From: Harmothoe impar
Lineage: Eukaryota > Annelida > Polychaeta > Phyllodocida > Polynoidae
Assembly (NCBI GenBank): GCA_947462335.1
Contig: OX381721.1
Location: forward strand, 35,700,303-35,764,302
Direction of reading: 5' to 3'
DNA: 64,000 nt
Made by a program: the position numbers and the translations under genes
Part shown: positions 52,911 through 64,000 of the stretch, piece by piece
Numbering within the stretch: position 1 is the first letter of the stretch
Layout: the number at the start of each line of letters is the position of its first letter
Notes under the pieces: generated by a model
What the model saw: only the letters and a program-made list of their open reading frames with translations
Told to the model about the DNA's origin: nothing
Database searches by the model: none

Positions 52911-53253
52911 CAGTCTTTGCAAAAACATGCAGGACAGTGGCAATGCCCTCCTAAAATGCCACCGGTCCAGCAGATTCACAAGTGTAGCAGGACCAAATGT
53001 CCAGTTGCATTAGGCTTTTCTGAACTAAAAGAATTTTTTCATTCTAAAATGTGTTTGCCAATATACTGTGTACTATGCATCTATCCTGATTTGGTCATAA
53101 ATAGTCATAATATTAATGAATCTTAAATTCTTAAAATGGATAAATAGTCAGATATGTGGGTGTCCGGTCCTTCAAAGATGTAGCCGGTCCTGCAACATTG
53201 CAAATTTGCAGGACCGAATGTCCTGTAGGATGAAAAAGTTTTCACGAAGACTG
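52911..53253. repeat. MITE, family H, copy 2 with 6-bp duplication
   Basis: CAGTCTTTGCAAAAACATG and inverted GTTTTCACGAAGACTG. Flanked by GGTATA on both sides, a probable target duplication. Confidence 0.85.
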
Positions 53254-53535
53254 GGTATATGAGGCCTATTCCCTACAGTATATGGAACTGTGTGTATGGT
53301 CAGCTAAAGTGAATCTCCCAGGAGGCTGAGAGATAGATGCTTAAACTACAGGGGCTGTACTGAACAGTGAGGGGGAGGAGCCCCCTATCAGTCAGTTATA
53401 TCTCCTCCTGGGTGGCCTGCCTACCATAAAGGACGACTATAAACCCCAGGGCAGTTTGTTAACCCTAGTCCCGAGTACATGAAGGGTTGTTACCCTGGTG
53501 TGGTGGTATCTAATGCTGATACTGCTCTGATGGGA

Positions 53536-53833
53536 CCACAGGGTTTAACAAGACCTCAGCTTGGCGAGTGAGGTGACTATCTATAGGGTATCATGGGAAG
53601 GTGTGCAACTAGAAGTCCACGGTGAAGTATGGACATGACAAAAATGTGAAATAGACTCTACACCAGTGTGTACAATATGCTCTAGGGACTGCCGTGCACA
53701 CTAGTGGTATGTAGAGCCTATATAGCTATTTGTCATGTCCTTACTTCACCGTGGACTTCTAGTTGCATGCCTTCCCATGATACCCTATATAGCCACCTCA
53801 CTTGCCAAGCTGAGGTCTTGTTAAACCCTGTGG
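53536..53833. repeat. ~300-bp element with ~100-bp inverted ends
   Basis: CCACAGGGTTTAACAAGACC at the left, its reverse complement at the right; the arms include CTAGAAGTCCACGGTGAAGT. No coding capacity. Confidence 0.85.
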
Positions 53834-53929
53834 ATGAGACATAAGCACCACTTAGTGTGTGGGCTGGCCTCCAGGTGGCAGGTTCACTATACCAGTCTAT
53901 ACGGGCAGGTATTCATATACTCATGTGTT

Positions 53930-54160
53930 CAACTCTTTAACAACCAGATGCTGTCCCAAGGCTTATGTTTACATTGTGATGCACAATTGGCATTAAGTCA
54001 AGTGCCAACACTACATCGATGCATCAGCTGACCCTCCGTGAGTGTATCAACCTCCTCTGGGATGTCATGATGCATGAATGCAGCCCTGGTGAGTTACTCA
54101 CCAAAGCTGTATTCATGCATCATTACAGCAAGGGTATAATGCATGGAAGCACTATTCACC
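53930..54160. repeat. Family A element
   Basis: Contains CATGATGCATGAATGCAGCC, loop GAGTTACTC and the inverted partner; ends are degraded. Confidence 0.7.
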
Positions 54161-54229
54161 CTCAGCGAGTCCATCCTGCTGTCTGAACTACATCAAAGAT
54201 GCCGGAATCAGGGGGACTGCAGTAGCACA

Positions 54230-54450
54230 TGGGGGCCCTTGATGGGGGGGGGTCCCCATGTCGCATGTTGGTTTTAATAAATGCCCATGTCGCATGTCTA
54301 TGTCGCTTAAGATGCTCATGCCCCATGTCAATTTTAAGAAATGTCCATGTCCCCTCTCAATAAGCCTCATGTCGCATGTCACTAGGCCTCATGTCGCATG
54401 TCGATTTTTTTAGAAATTCCCATGTCGCCATATCGAATTTAGGGGTCTAG
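54230..54450. repeat. CATGTCGCATGT short repeats
   Basis: About eight irregular copies of CCCATGTCGCATGTC/CTCATGTCGCATGTC separated by TTTTAAGAAATG-like spacers. Confidence 0.7.
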
Positions 54451-54509
54451 AGCCATGCACATAGCTATATCTGGGTATCACAGAAAGATCAATGCCCACT
54501 CAGTGTCGT

Positions 54510-54800
54510 TACAACTTTAAGGACGGCAAAGTGCTTTAATGCATCATGCCCTTTGTCACTATGATACATGAATGCAGCCTTGCTGAGTAACTCACCAGGG
54601 CTGCATTCATGCATTATGCCCTTGGCTATCATGATGCATGAATGCAGCCTTGCTGAGTAACTCACCAGGGCTGCATTCATGCATCGAGATGACCCTTTGC
54701 GAGTGCTGGGCATGATGCATGAATGCAGCCCTGGTGAGTTACTCAGCAAGGCTGCATTCATGATGAAAGGGCATGATGCATTAAGAGCTGATGCTGCCCT
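54510..54800. repeat. Family A elements, tandem hairpins
   Basis: Three successive modules of GATGCATGAATGCAGCC ... GGCTGCATTCATGC, two nearly identical (about 54560-54690). Confidence 0.8.
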
Positions 54801-54879
54801 GAGATGGTTATCAGGCACCAGGCCTGGTCTCAGGACCCAGGTGTGGGGCTCAGGGCGACGGGCACACATCCAGATATAC

Positions 54880-55555
54880 ATGTACACACACACACACACC
54901 ACACACACCCACCCACACACATCCAGATAGACACATGTACACACACACACACACACCCCACATACACATGTACACCCCCCCCACACACCACACCCACACA
55001 TCCAGATATACACATGTACACACACACACCCACACATCCAGATAGACACATGTACACACACACACCCACACATCCAGATAGACACATGTACACACACACA
55101 CCCACACATCCAGATAGACACATGTACACACACACACCCACACATCCAGATATACACATGTACACACACACCCACACATCCAGATATACACATGTACACA
55201 CACACACCCACACATCCAGATATACACATGTACACACACACCCACACATCCAGATATACACATGTACACACACACCCACACATCCAGATATACACATGTA
55301 CACACACACCCACACATCCAGATAGACACATGTACACACACACACCCACACATCCAGATAGACACATGTACACACACACACCCACACATCCAGATATACA
55401 CATGTACACACACACCCACACATCCAGATCCACATGTACACACACACACCCACACATCCAGATATACACATGTACACACACACCCACACATCCAGATATA
55501 CACATGTACACACACACCCACACATCCAGATATACACATGTACACACACTATCAC
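54880..55555. repeat. ~35-bp CA-rich minisatellite
   Basis: Unit CATCCAGATATACACATGTA plus a CA run ending CCCA. The same array reappears at 58937-59180 after the triplicated segment. Confidence 0.95.
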
Positions 55556-58500
55556 AGGCAAATGCATACACACACACATGGATGACCCCAATTAAGTGGG
55601 GACCTGCATTTATTCAATGTTTCAAGTATGGAATATAATTGCAAATATGTCCTCTATCAGCCTATAGTACGGGGGGGGGGTGGGCAGAGGGAAGGCAATT
55701 TAGCTGTGCTAAGTAAAAAGTTGAAATTTCCATATGATTATTCAAATGCCTCTTTGACCATGAAATTCCCAAAGGCAGGCTCTATTGATAAGACTAGGGC
55801 ATGGAGTGTCTTGATGTCAGAGGCATCATAGAAAAGAAGAGCTCCTCTCAAGCTTTCAAACGCTTCGAAAATCAAGTCAATCGGACCAGCGGTTGCTGAG
55901 AAATCTAATTTTGAACATTTTCGGGAAGAGGCAAAAGTTCTTCCCGAACTTGATTCGCTTAGAACGCGTTAAATTTTATCTCCTGAACCGTGGCTCTCAG
56001 AGACCCGGGAGTGGGTGCAAATCGAAGCTAGTCCCGAGGGCTACCTGCTTGAATTTTGGCGAGGACGGGGCTTGAACTAGCAAACCGTTTTGCCATCACA
56101 CACCCGGTACACGCACCTATACATGTTTATGCCGGGAACTGGGGACTCAGGATATGTGCTGGCAACTGGGGACCATGCCTTGGGACGGGTTTGGGAGCTC
56201 TGCAACACTACTGATTGCATTGTCTGGTCTTCTAAAAACATAATATCACTCGTGTGAGCGGCCATATTGGTTACTTGTATGTCTGGCATAGCATCAGGAA
56301 TTCGACCTGGAACCGGGTACTCGGCAGCCTTCTGTGTGTGGCAGTGTGTGATGTCTCAATCAAGTGGGGACTCAAGTCCCCGGTTAAAGTTAAAGTCCCC
56401 GGTTCCAAGGTCATTTCCTATTGGGAATTCCACCTGGAACTGGGTACTCAGCATCCTTTGGTGTATGGCAGTGTCTGAGTATGAAAAGTGGTGGATTTTT
56501 CATTGCAACTGGGGACTTTTGCAGAAACCGATTTTTAGGTATCACAAAGCTATTTCCTTCCCAAAACAGGTCTCAATTAAGTGGGGACTCGGTCAAGTCC
56601 CCAGTTAAGTCTCAAGTCCCCGGTTCTAAGGTGATTTTTCTAATTCGAGTCCCCAGTTATGGGCAGAAACACACACACTATCACAGGCAAATGCATACAC
56701 ACACACATGGATGACCCCAATTAAGTGGGGACCTGCATTTATTCAATGTTTCAAGTATGGAATATAATTGCAAATATGTCCTCTATCAGCCTATAGTACG
56801 GGGGGGGGGGGGGGTGGGCAGAGGGAAGGCAATTTAGCTGTGCTAAGTAAAAAGTTGAAATTTCCATATGATTATTCAAATGCCTCTTTGACCATGAAAT
56901 TCCCAAAGGCAGGCTCTATTGATAAGACTAGGGCATGGAGTGTCTTGATGTCAGAGGCATCATAGAAAAGAAGAGCTCCTCTCAAGCTTTCAAACGCTTC
57001 GAAAATCAAGTCAATCGGACCAGCGGTTGCTGAGAAATCTAATTTTGAACATTTTCGGGAAGAGGCAAAAGTTCTTCCCGAACTTGATTCGCTTAGAACG
57101 CGTTAAATTTTATCTCCTGAACCGTGGCTCTCAGAGACCCGGGAGTGGGTGCAAATCGAAGCTAGTCCCGAGGGCTACCTGCTTGAATTTTGGCGAGGAC
57201 GGGGCTTGAACTAGCAAACCGTTTTGCCATCACACACCCGGTACACGCACCTATACATGTTTATGCCGGGAACTGGGGACTCAGGATATGTGCTGGCAAC
57301 TGGGGACCATGCCTTGGGACGGGTTTGGGAGCTCTGCAACACTACTGATTGCATTGTCTGGTCTTCTAAAAACATAATATCACTCGTGTGAGCGGCCATA
57401 TTGGTTACTTGTATGTCTGGCATAGCATCAGGAATTCGACCTGGAACCGGGTACTCGGCAGCCTTCTGTGTGTGGCAGTGTGTGATGTCTCAATCAAGTG
57501 GGGACTCAAGTCCCCGGTTAAAGTTAAAGTCCCCGGTTCCAAGGTCATTTCCTATTGGGAATTCCACCTGGAACTGGGTACTCAGCATCCTTTGGTGTAT
57601 GGCAGTGTCTGAGTATGAAAAGTGGTGGATTTTTCATTGCAACTGGGGACTTTTGCAGAAACCGATTTTTAGGTATCACAAAGCTATTTCCTTCCCAAAA
57701 CAGGTCTCAATTAAGTGGGGACTCGGTCAAGTCCCCAGTTAAGTCTCAAGTCCCCGGTTCTAAGGTGATTTTTCTAATTCGAGTCCCCAGTTATGGGCAG
57801 AAACACACACACTATCACAGGCAAATGCATACACACACACATGGATGACCCCAATTAAGTGGGGACCTGCATTTATTCAATGTTTCAAGTATGGAATATA
57901 ATTGCAAATATGTCCTCTATCAGCCTATAGTACGGGGGGGGGGGGGGGTGGGCAGAGGGAAGGCAATTTAGCTGTGCTAAGTAAAAAGTTGAAATTTCCA
58001 TATGATTATTCAAATGCCTCTTTGACCATGAAATTCCCAAAGGCAGGCTCTATTGATAAGACTAGGGCATGGAGTGTCTTGATGTCAGAGGCATCATAGA
58101 AAAGAAGAGCTCCTCTCAAGCTTTCAAACGCTTCGAAAATCAAGTCAATCGGACCAGCGGTTGCTGAGAAATCTAATTTTGAACATTTTCGGGAAGAGGC
58201 AAAAGTTCTTCCCGAACTTGATTCGCTTAGAACGCGTTAAATTTTATCTCCTGAACCGTGGCTCTCAGAGACCCGGGAGTGGGTGCAAATCGAAGCTAGT
58301 CCCGAGGGCTACCTGCTTGAATTTTGGCGAGGACGGGGCTTGAACTAGCAAACCGTTTTGCCATCACACACCCGGTACACGCACCTATACATGTTTATGC
58401 CGGGAACTGGGGACTCAGGATATGTGCTGGCAACTGGGGACCATGCCTTGGGACGGGTTTGGGAGCTCTGCAACACTACTGATTGCATTGTCTGGTCTTC

Positions 58501-58936
58501 TAAAAACATAATATCACTCGTGTGAGCGGCCATATTGGTTACTTGTATGTCTGGCATAGCATCAGGAATTCGACCTGGAACCGGGTACTCGGCAGCCTTC
58601 TGTGTGTGGCAGTGTGTGATGTCTCAATCAAGTGGGGACTCAAGTCCCCGGTTAAAGTTAAAGTCCCCGGTTCCAAGGTCATTTCCTATTGGGAATTCCA
58701 CCTGGAACTGGGTACTCAGCATCCTTTGGTGTATGGCAGTGTCTGAGTATGAAAAGTGGTGGATTTTTCATTGCAACTGGGGACTTTTGCAGAAACCGAT
58801 TTTTAGGTATCACAAAGCTATTTCCTTCCCAAAACAGGTCTCAATTAAGTGGGGACTCGGTCAAGTCCCCAGTTAAGTCTCAAGTCCCCGGTTCTAAGGT
58901 GATTTTTCTAATTCGAGTCCCCAGTTATGGGCAGAA
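55556..58936 (+). repeat. Tandem triplication of a ~1.13-kb unit
   Basis: Three head-to-tail copies (about 55556-56680, 56681-57814, 57815-58936) that I see as identical apart from the length of one G-run. Each starts in ACTATCACAGGCAAATGCAT. It has no convincing gene; short frames are the same in each copy. The unit carries many GGGGAC/GTCCCC words, some as palindromes (GGGGACTCAAGTCCCC). A diverged relative lies at 59750-60015. Confidence 0.92.
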
Positions 58937-59180
58937 ACACACACACACACCCACACATCCAGATATACACATGTACACACACACCCACACATCCAGATCC
59001 ACATGTACACACACACACCCACACACCACACCAACTCACACATCCAGATATACACATGTACACCCCCCACACCCACACACACACATCCAGATACACATGT
59101 ACACCCACAGATACACATGCCCCCCCCCCCCACACACACACACCCCACACACCCCACACACACATCCAGATATATACACA
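58937..59180. repeat. CA-rich minisatellite, second segment
   Basis: Continuation of the 54880-55555 array, with more irregular units and a C-run at 59119. Confidence 0.9.
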
Positions 59181-59369
59181 TTATACCACTAGATGTATGC
59201 AGTATACAAGAGGTATGAAATGCTTTGTTCTCTGTGCCCGCTGTGGTATAAATGGGTTTATATGCTGTGCAGCTCTACAGCACTACAGATTGGGCCAAAA
59301 AAACAAAAGATGTGTTTCAGGTTACATAGTCTGAAAATCTAGGTAGGGTAGGTCAGATTTTTATTTATT

Positions 59370-59640
59370 TTTTTACTTTGGCCTGAAAAGTACCCAAAAA
59401 CTGACTCGCAAACTTCAGCGCTGACTCGTCGACGACGGTGTTGACTTGTGGACTATCAAATTGACTCTGAAATAGCCCCAAAATTGTTTTATAAATACAG
59501 ATTATTCCCATGGCACGAAAAGTACCTAAAAATTGACTCGCAAACTTCAGCGCTGACTTGCCAACACTGACGTCGACTCGTGGACCATCAAATTGACTCT
59601 GAAACAGCCCCAAAATTACTTGAAATTGACATATTTTTTT
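59370..59640. repeat. ~125-bp tandem duplication
   Basis: Two copies containing ACTGACTCGCAAACTTCAGC, GTGGACYATCAAATTGACTC and CAGCCCCAAAATT. Confidence 0.8.
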
Positions 59641-59749
59641 CAAAATTGGATAAAAATTTCTAGGGTCGGCCCTGTTTTGCTAGGTAGGGTTGGGTAACAC
59701 GAAACACACCTTTTTTTTTGGGCCTTGCATCGTTTTTAAACATATAAAT

Positions 59750-60015
59750 TCCCTCACATCAGTGTCCAGATTTGTTTATGTCTACATGTCTGGCACTGTC
59801 CCGACACTAGCACCTGGAGCTGGGTCCTCGGCAGCTGTCGGCGTGTTGGCATCGTGTGTCAATATGATAACTGCATGTCTGATTGGAATTGGGGACTATG
59901 CAGAAATCTACTTGTAGGCATCACAACGATATTTCATGGCCTAAATAGCTTTTTATTAACTGGGGACATAGTGAATTCGCCAGTTCATGTCCAGGTGCCC
60001 CATTCCTGGGTGATG
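59750..60015 (+). repeat. Diverged copy of part of the 1.13-kb unit
   Basis: Collinear with the 3' half of the triplicated unit: TGGGTCCTCGGCAGC, AATTGGGGACTATGCAGAAA, GGCATCACAACGATATTTC. This shows the unit belongs to a dispersed family. Confidence 0.7.
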
Positions 60016-60261
60016 TCGCTACTACTGTGAGTCGCCTGTGTTCCTGCAACAAAAACCCCACATCAACACACGTCCACCCTGCCTGCTGCGGTACCGTTAG
60101 TACAGCTCCCCCCCTCCAGGTGGCAGTCTGGTCTGTGGGTGCCGCTCGTGATGGGTGTCTACACGGGGTATGGATGGACACGGGAGGAATGTAGGAACAC
60201 TGGGCCTGGGACCTGGAGTTGGAATCTGCTGGGCTCCTCTGCTGCTACATTGAAGGGACAA

Positions 60262-60437
60262 TATACCGTGTAAACCTTGGCCATAAGCCGGCCTTGGTTA
60301 TAAGCCGAATGTCACTATGTTCATACCTTATAAAAACCTCGCCTATACGTCGAAGCGGAGTTTGAGGCTTAAAATTCGGCTAATAGCAAATAAAAAACGC
60401 CAAATAAAATTCGGCTTATATCCGAGGTTTTATGGTA
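60262..60437. repeat. MITE related to family B
   Basis: Left ACCGTGTAAACCTTGGCCAT and right TTATATCCGAGGTTTTATGGT are inverted partners, with ATAAGCCG repeated inside. Confidence 0.7.
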
Positions 60438-60604
60438 ATTTTACCGCTTGGAACTTACCTGGTGGTGTGAATAGAAGGGGTGTGGTACGCATGACCAAAT
60501 TGATGTACTCATTAATAATGATGCAATAATGGAGTGGCTGAACAGCCGTCTGCGCAGTTTGACACCAGCCGGTGGGGGCCACAGGGGGGTTACAGAAGTC
60601 TACA

Positions 60605-60830
60605 TAATTAACCCTTTAAGGGCTGAATAATGATTTAAAGTCCTTTGTAGCCATGCATCATGGCGACTCACCGGCGATGCATTGGTGCATCATGCCACCC
60701 CTACGGGTTTGTGACATCCCTGCAGGGTTGGCATGATGCGTTGATGCAGTGCTCGCAGCCCCTGTCTTGGTGCATCATGACGCCAGATCTCACAGTCAGG
60801 GAGTGCATCATTATTACAGAGTTAATACCG
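60605..60830. repeat. Family A element
   Basis: TTAACCCTTTAAGGGCTGAA at the left; GATGCATTGGTGCATCATGC palindrome and further modules. Confidence 0.75.
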
Positions 60831-60894
60831 CGCTAATTACCTCCTCACCTGGACTGCATACATCTACATCCATGACTGCTAAAGCGGCACCAAT

Positions 60895-61315
60895 ACAAAA
60901 CCTGCCGGACACCGGTTATAGCCGGCAAAATATCTGCCGGGCTGGTAAAAATGTTTTTACTCTCAGTCCGAAAGACTGGCTGAAATCTGCAGATCTTTGT
61001 CTACAAGCCAGCTTTTACGGCTTGTAAATCAGACAAGTTTTAAGGTTTCTATCGCATGAAACAGAAGGCATGAATATTTTTTGTAATATTCTTCAGCAGT
61101 TAACATAGTAAAATTATTTATATAATTGTAACATACAGGAAAACCGTATTGAAAGTCATTATTGATCAGTACAAACACTTTCTTTATATTTGATTATTTA
61201 GATAACAACATTGTACTCCAGTATCTGGGCCTACAAAAATCAGGCCGGTTCTGTGTAAACAGTCATCTGCAGGACCGAGTGTCCTGCATGGTGAACACGT
61301 TTTCATATAGACTGA
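60895..61315. repeat. Probable family H relative, partial
   Basis: The right part has AGGACCGAGTGTCCTGCATG and CACGTTTTCATATAGACTG as in family H. The left part has GCCGG-rich words; its left end is not found. Confidence 0.45.
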
Positions 61316-62440
61316 ATCATGTGTTTCAGAAATGCCACTTTTCCTACTTTTGCAGGAATTCCTACTTTTTCGCTGGGATTTTTGTATTGAATAATGTTTA
61401 TATCCTACACAGATTTGACCAAAATTTTCCTGCTCATTACCTACCAGAGAGTGGCATCTCTGCAACACTGACTTGTCGCTCGTTGACAAGAACTGTCCTA
61501 GAGAAATGTCGGATCTCAGTGAGAATGGCTCTTGTAGCACCGGTAGGCCGTCTGTACATTGATGTCTGAGATCAACACCGGGTGTTTATAAGTACACAGA
61601 CAGACCGTGTGTATGTAGCTCCACACTCTCATGTAGACGTTGATGTACAAAGGTACTCTCACTAAAGAAGAAAATGAATAATAAAAATCTAAGGTGCTAC
61701 AGGGGGGGGGGGGGGTGTGGCTCAGTTGTAGAGCACTCAGTGCTATATCATAGTACACAGTAAATATGGTCAGGATTCCTGCCATGTTCAATCACTGGTG
61801 GCTAAACATGGTGTCAGGCATACAGAGAGTACTGCGTCTGCCTGGCGCCCTGTGTGGTGCAGAATGTACAAGTACAGAGATAGAGATAGTAAAAGGGGGT
61901 TGGGGGGGAGGTGCAACAACTGAGAATCGACGCCTCTTTTTGAAGGTCTATTTGTGGAATCACCACTGACATCCCTAGTGACCTATAGAGTCATTTACTC
62001 CATTAGTCCATGTATAGCTCGCCAGGTGTCAGTGTGCCGTGTTTCTAAAGGCCAGGGCTCCCTATTATCGCTCAGAGGTTCTATTTTTAGACCTTCTGTC
62101 ATGGAGCCAGATAAAGTTTGTTTTCTGACACGAGTTCCAGCAGATCCAGCCCGGCGAGATGCTCTGACCACGGCGCGGTCATTTAGGCGCCAATCGGAAG
62201 AATCTTGTCTGCGTTACTTTGAATCAAAAGAAAATGTCAAAAATGTGCCCAACACAGCCATCACCACCCACAATTGTGGAAAACCCTGTGGGTGCCAAAT
62301 AAGAGATCAATACAGCTGAAATACCGATAGATAGTAGGATTATTTAGGAGGGGAAACAGTTTAATTTAGCGTTAAATAATAAATGTGCAGCGCCCCACGG
62401 TGAGCGCTCCATTAGCAGCTATAAGTGGGGCTGTGTGGGT
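61316..62440. other. No clear gene; tRNA-like A box
   Basis: GTGTGGCTCAGTTGTAGAGC at about 61716-61735 is an A-box-type tRNA 5' part, probably a SINE head, after a G-run. Frames at 61162-61569 and 61954-62319 are longer than average but show no family motif. Confidence 0.35.
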
Positions 62441-62444
62441 TTTT

Positions 62445-62690
62445 GATCCTTTAAGGGCCGCATTGATCTTTAATGCACCATGCCCATGACCTTCATGTTG
62501 CTAGAATGCACCCCAGGCAAGTAACTTGCCAGTGCTGCATTCAAACATCATGCTGACTCTTTGGGAGTGTGTGAACTCCGTAGCCTCGACATGATGCTGG
62601 AATGCAGCTTTGCAGAGTCAAGCGCCAGTCCTGCATTCTTTTGAGTGGCGATAAAGGTCCTTAAATCACTGTACGGACCTAACAGGGAGA
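62445..62690. repeat. Family A element
   Basis: CCTTTAAGGGCCGCATTGAT left; AACTTGCCAGTGCTGCATTC and CAGTCCTGCATTC modules inside. Confidence 0.7.
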
Positions 62691-62837
62691 TGGCTCTGTT
62701 GTGCTTTACCCTTTGTGCTGCCCCTGCCCGCTACCATAGTGGAGGCCCCGCGGTTGGCATGGTAACAGAGTGACCATAGTCCGGCCTCTTATACAGCTCC
62801 ATGCAGCCGGCCTGGGGTATGGGGGGGGTAGCAGGGG

Positions 62838-63872
62838 TGCCAAGCTGCGAACCACCCCCGTGTAGGGCTGCCAAGCTGCAAACAGCCCCTGTGTAGGGCT
62901 GCCAAGCTGCAAACGGCCCCCTTGTAGGGCTGCCAAGCTGCAAACAGCCCCTGTGTAGGGCTGCCAAGCTGCAAACAGCCCCCTTGTAGGGCTGCCAAGC
63001 TGCAAACGGCCCCCTTGTAGGGCTGCCAAGCTGCAAACAGCCCCCGTGTAGGGCTGCCAAGCTGCAAACGGCCCCCTTGTAGGGCTGCCAAGCTGCAAAC
63101 GGCTCCAGTGTAGTGCTGCAAACAGCCTCCATGTAGGGCTGCCAAGCTGCAAACAGCCCCCTTGTAGGGCTGCCAAGCTGCAAACAGCCCCCATGTAGGG
63201 CTGCCAAGCTGCAAACAGCCCCCGTGTAGGGCTGCCAAGCTGCAAACGGCCCCCTTGTAGGGCTGCCAAGCTGCAAACGGCTCCAGTGTAGTGCTGCAAA
63301 CAGCCTCCATGTAGGGCTGCCAAGCTGCAAACAGCCCCTGTGTATTTGTAGTGCTGCCAAGCTGCAAGCAGCCCCTGTGTAGGGCTGCCAAGCTGAATAC
63401 GGTCCCCGTGTAGGGCTGCCAAGCTGCAAAGAGCCCCCGTGTAGGGCTGCCAAGCTGCAAACAGCCCCCGTGTAGTGCTGTCAAGCTGCAAAGAGCCCCG
63501 TGTAGGGCTGCCAAGCTGCAAAGAGCCCCCGTGTAGGGCTGCCAAGCTGCAAACAGCCCCCGTGTAGGGCTGCCAAGCTGCAAACGGCCTCCGTGTAGGG
63601 CTGCCAAGCTGCAAACAGCCCCCGTGTAGGGCTGCCAAGCTGCAAACAGCCCCCGTGTAGGGCTGCCAAGCTGCAAACAGCCCCCGTGTAGGGCTGCCAA
63701 GCTGCAAACAGCCCCCGTGTAGGGCTGCCAAGCTGCAAACAGCCCCCGTGTAGGGCTGCCAAGCTGCAAACAGCCCCCGTGTAGGGCTGCCAAGCTGCAA
63801 ACAGCCCCGTGTAGGGCTGCCAAGCTGCAAACAGCCCCCGTGTAGGGCTGTCAAGCTGCAAACAGCCCCCGT
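62838..63872. repeat. 31-bp minisatellite (~33 copies)
   Basis: Unit GTGTAGGGCTGCCAAGCTGC plus AAACAGCCCCC; a few shortened units. The 31-bp period cycles through all three frames without stops on the minus strand, giving frames up to 410 codons that are not genes. Confidence 0.97.
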
Positions 63873-64000
63873 AGGCCCTGACCCACGGCCACCAGGGGCA
63901 TGAACACATGAAAGCCACCACGTGCACACTGGCATCACGCGCTACTTTATTTTTTTAACGTCACTGATGTAATGGTTGACATCTTCATCTCTCCAGCAAG
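63873..64000. other. Window edge, nothing assigned
   Basis: Short unique-looking sequence; nothing recognised. Confidence 0.5.

Noticed and set aside
54489..55591. Long Cys/Val-rich frames resembling membrane or metallothionein-like proteins
   Set aside because: CA-rich minisatellite translated; composition is explained by GTGTGT and GTATAT words.
55893..58876. Repeated 60-113-codon frames in the triplicated unit
   Set aside because: The frames repeat only because the DNA does; no family motif, and the diverged copy at 59750-60015 does not keep them.
62706..63938. Very long minus-strand frames (up to 410 codons)
   Set aside because: They are the 31-bp minisatellite read through three frames; no non-repeat protein part, start context or promoter.

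Overview
This is a window of animal nuclear DNA, most likely from a marine invertebrate; I cannot name the species. The evidence is the very high density of short inverted-repeat elements, hairpins and minisatellites, the absence of any recognisable host exon, and one intact-looking Maverick/Polinton element, a virus-like transposon of eukaryotic genomes.

Layout. Positions 523-5026 and 15547-17500 are two inverted arms built from ~710-bp units rich in AGGTCA half-sites, with ~45-bp tandem repeats at the outer ends. Between them, at 5033-15540, sits a 10,508-bp Polinton with 392-bp terminal inverted repeats (TIRs; 5 mismatches counted by eye) and a perfect 6-bp target duplication, CACGTT. From 17.5 kb to the end I find no convincing gene. 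That part is about fifteen minisatellites (18- to 76-bp units), many copies of a hairpin-rich element with TTAACCCTTTAAGG ends (called family A here), several other MITE-like families and foldbacks, and a tandem triplication of a ~1.13-kb unit.

Polinton genes. Eight leftward genes run from 12549 to 5735 with gaps of 4-11 bp and overlaps of 4-16 bp: packaging ATPase, a 110-aa basic/hydrophobic protein, a 401-aa conserved-type protein, integrase with chromodomain, penton-like minor capsid protein, pX-like virion protein, then (after its own TATA box) the double jelly-roll major capsid protein and the adenovirus-type maturation protease. A 99-aa frame overlaps the protease end. To the right are a 150-aa leftward orphan with a TATA box and an ATG-free leader, and a rightward alanine-rich gene with its own GC box and TATA box.

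Together the recognised genes would insert the element (integrase), build the shell (MCP, penton), process it (protease), load DNA (ATPase) and perhaps breach membranes (pX-like and 110-aa proteins). The hallmark protein-primed DNA polymerase B is absent, and nothing left is large enough to encode it. This looks like a capsid-encoding element that depends on a polymerase supplied by a relative or by the host. That, its TIRs packed with transcription-factor-like motifs, and its nesting in a giant inverted repeat are the main points of interest.
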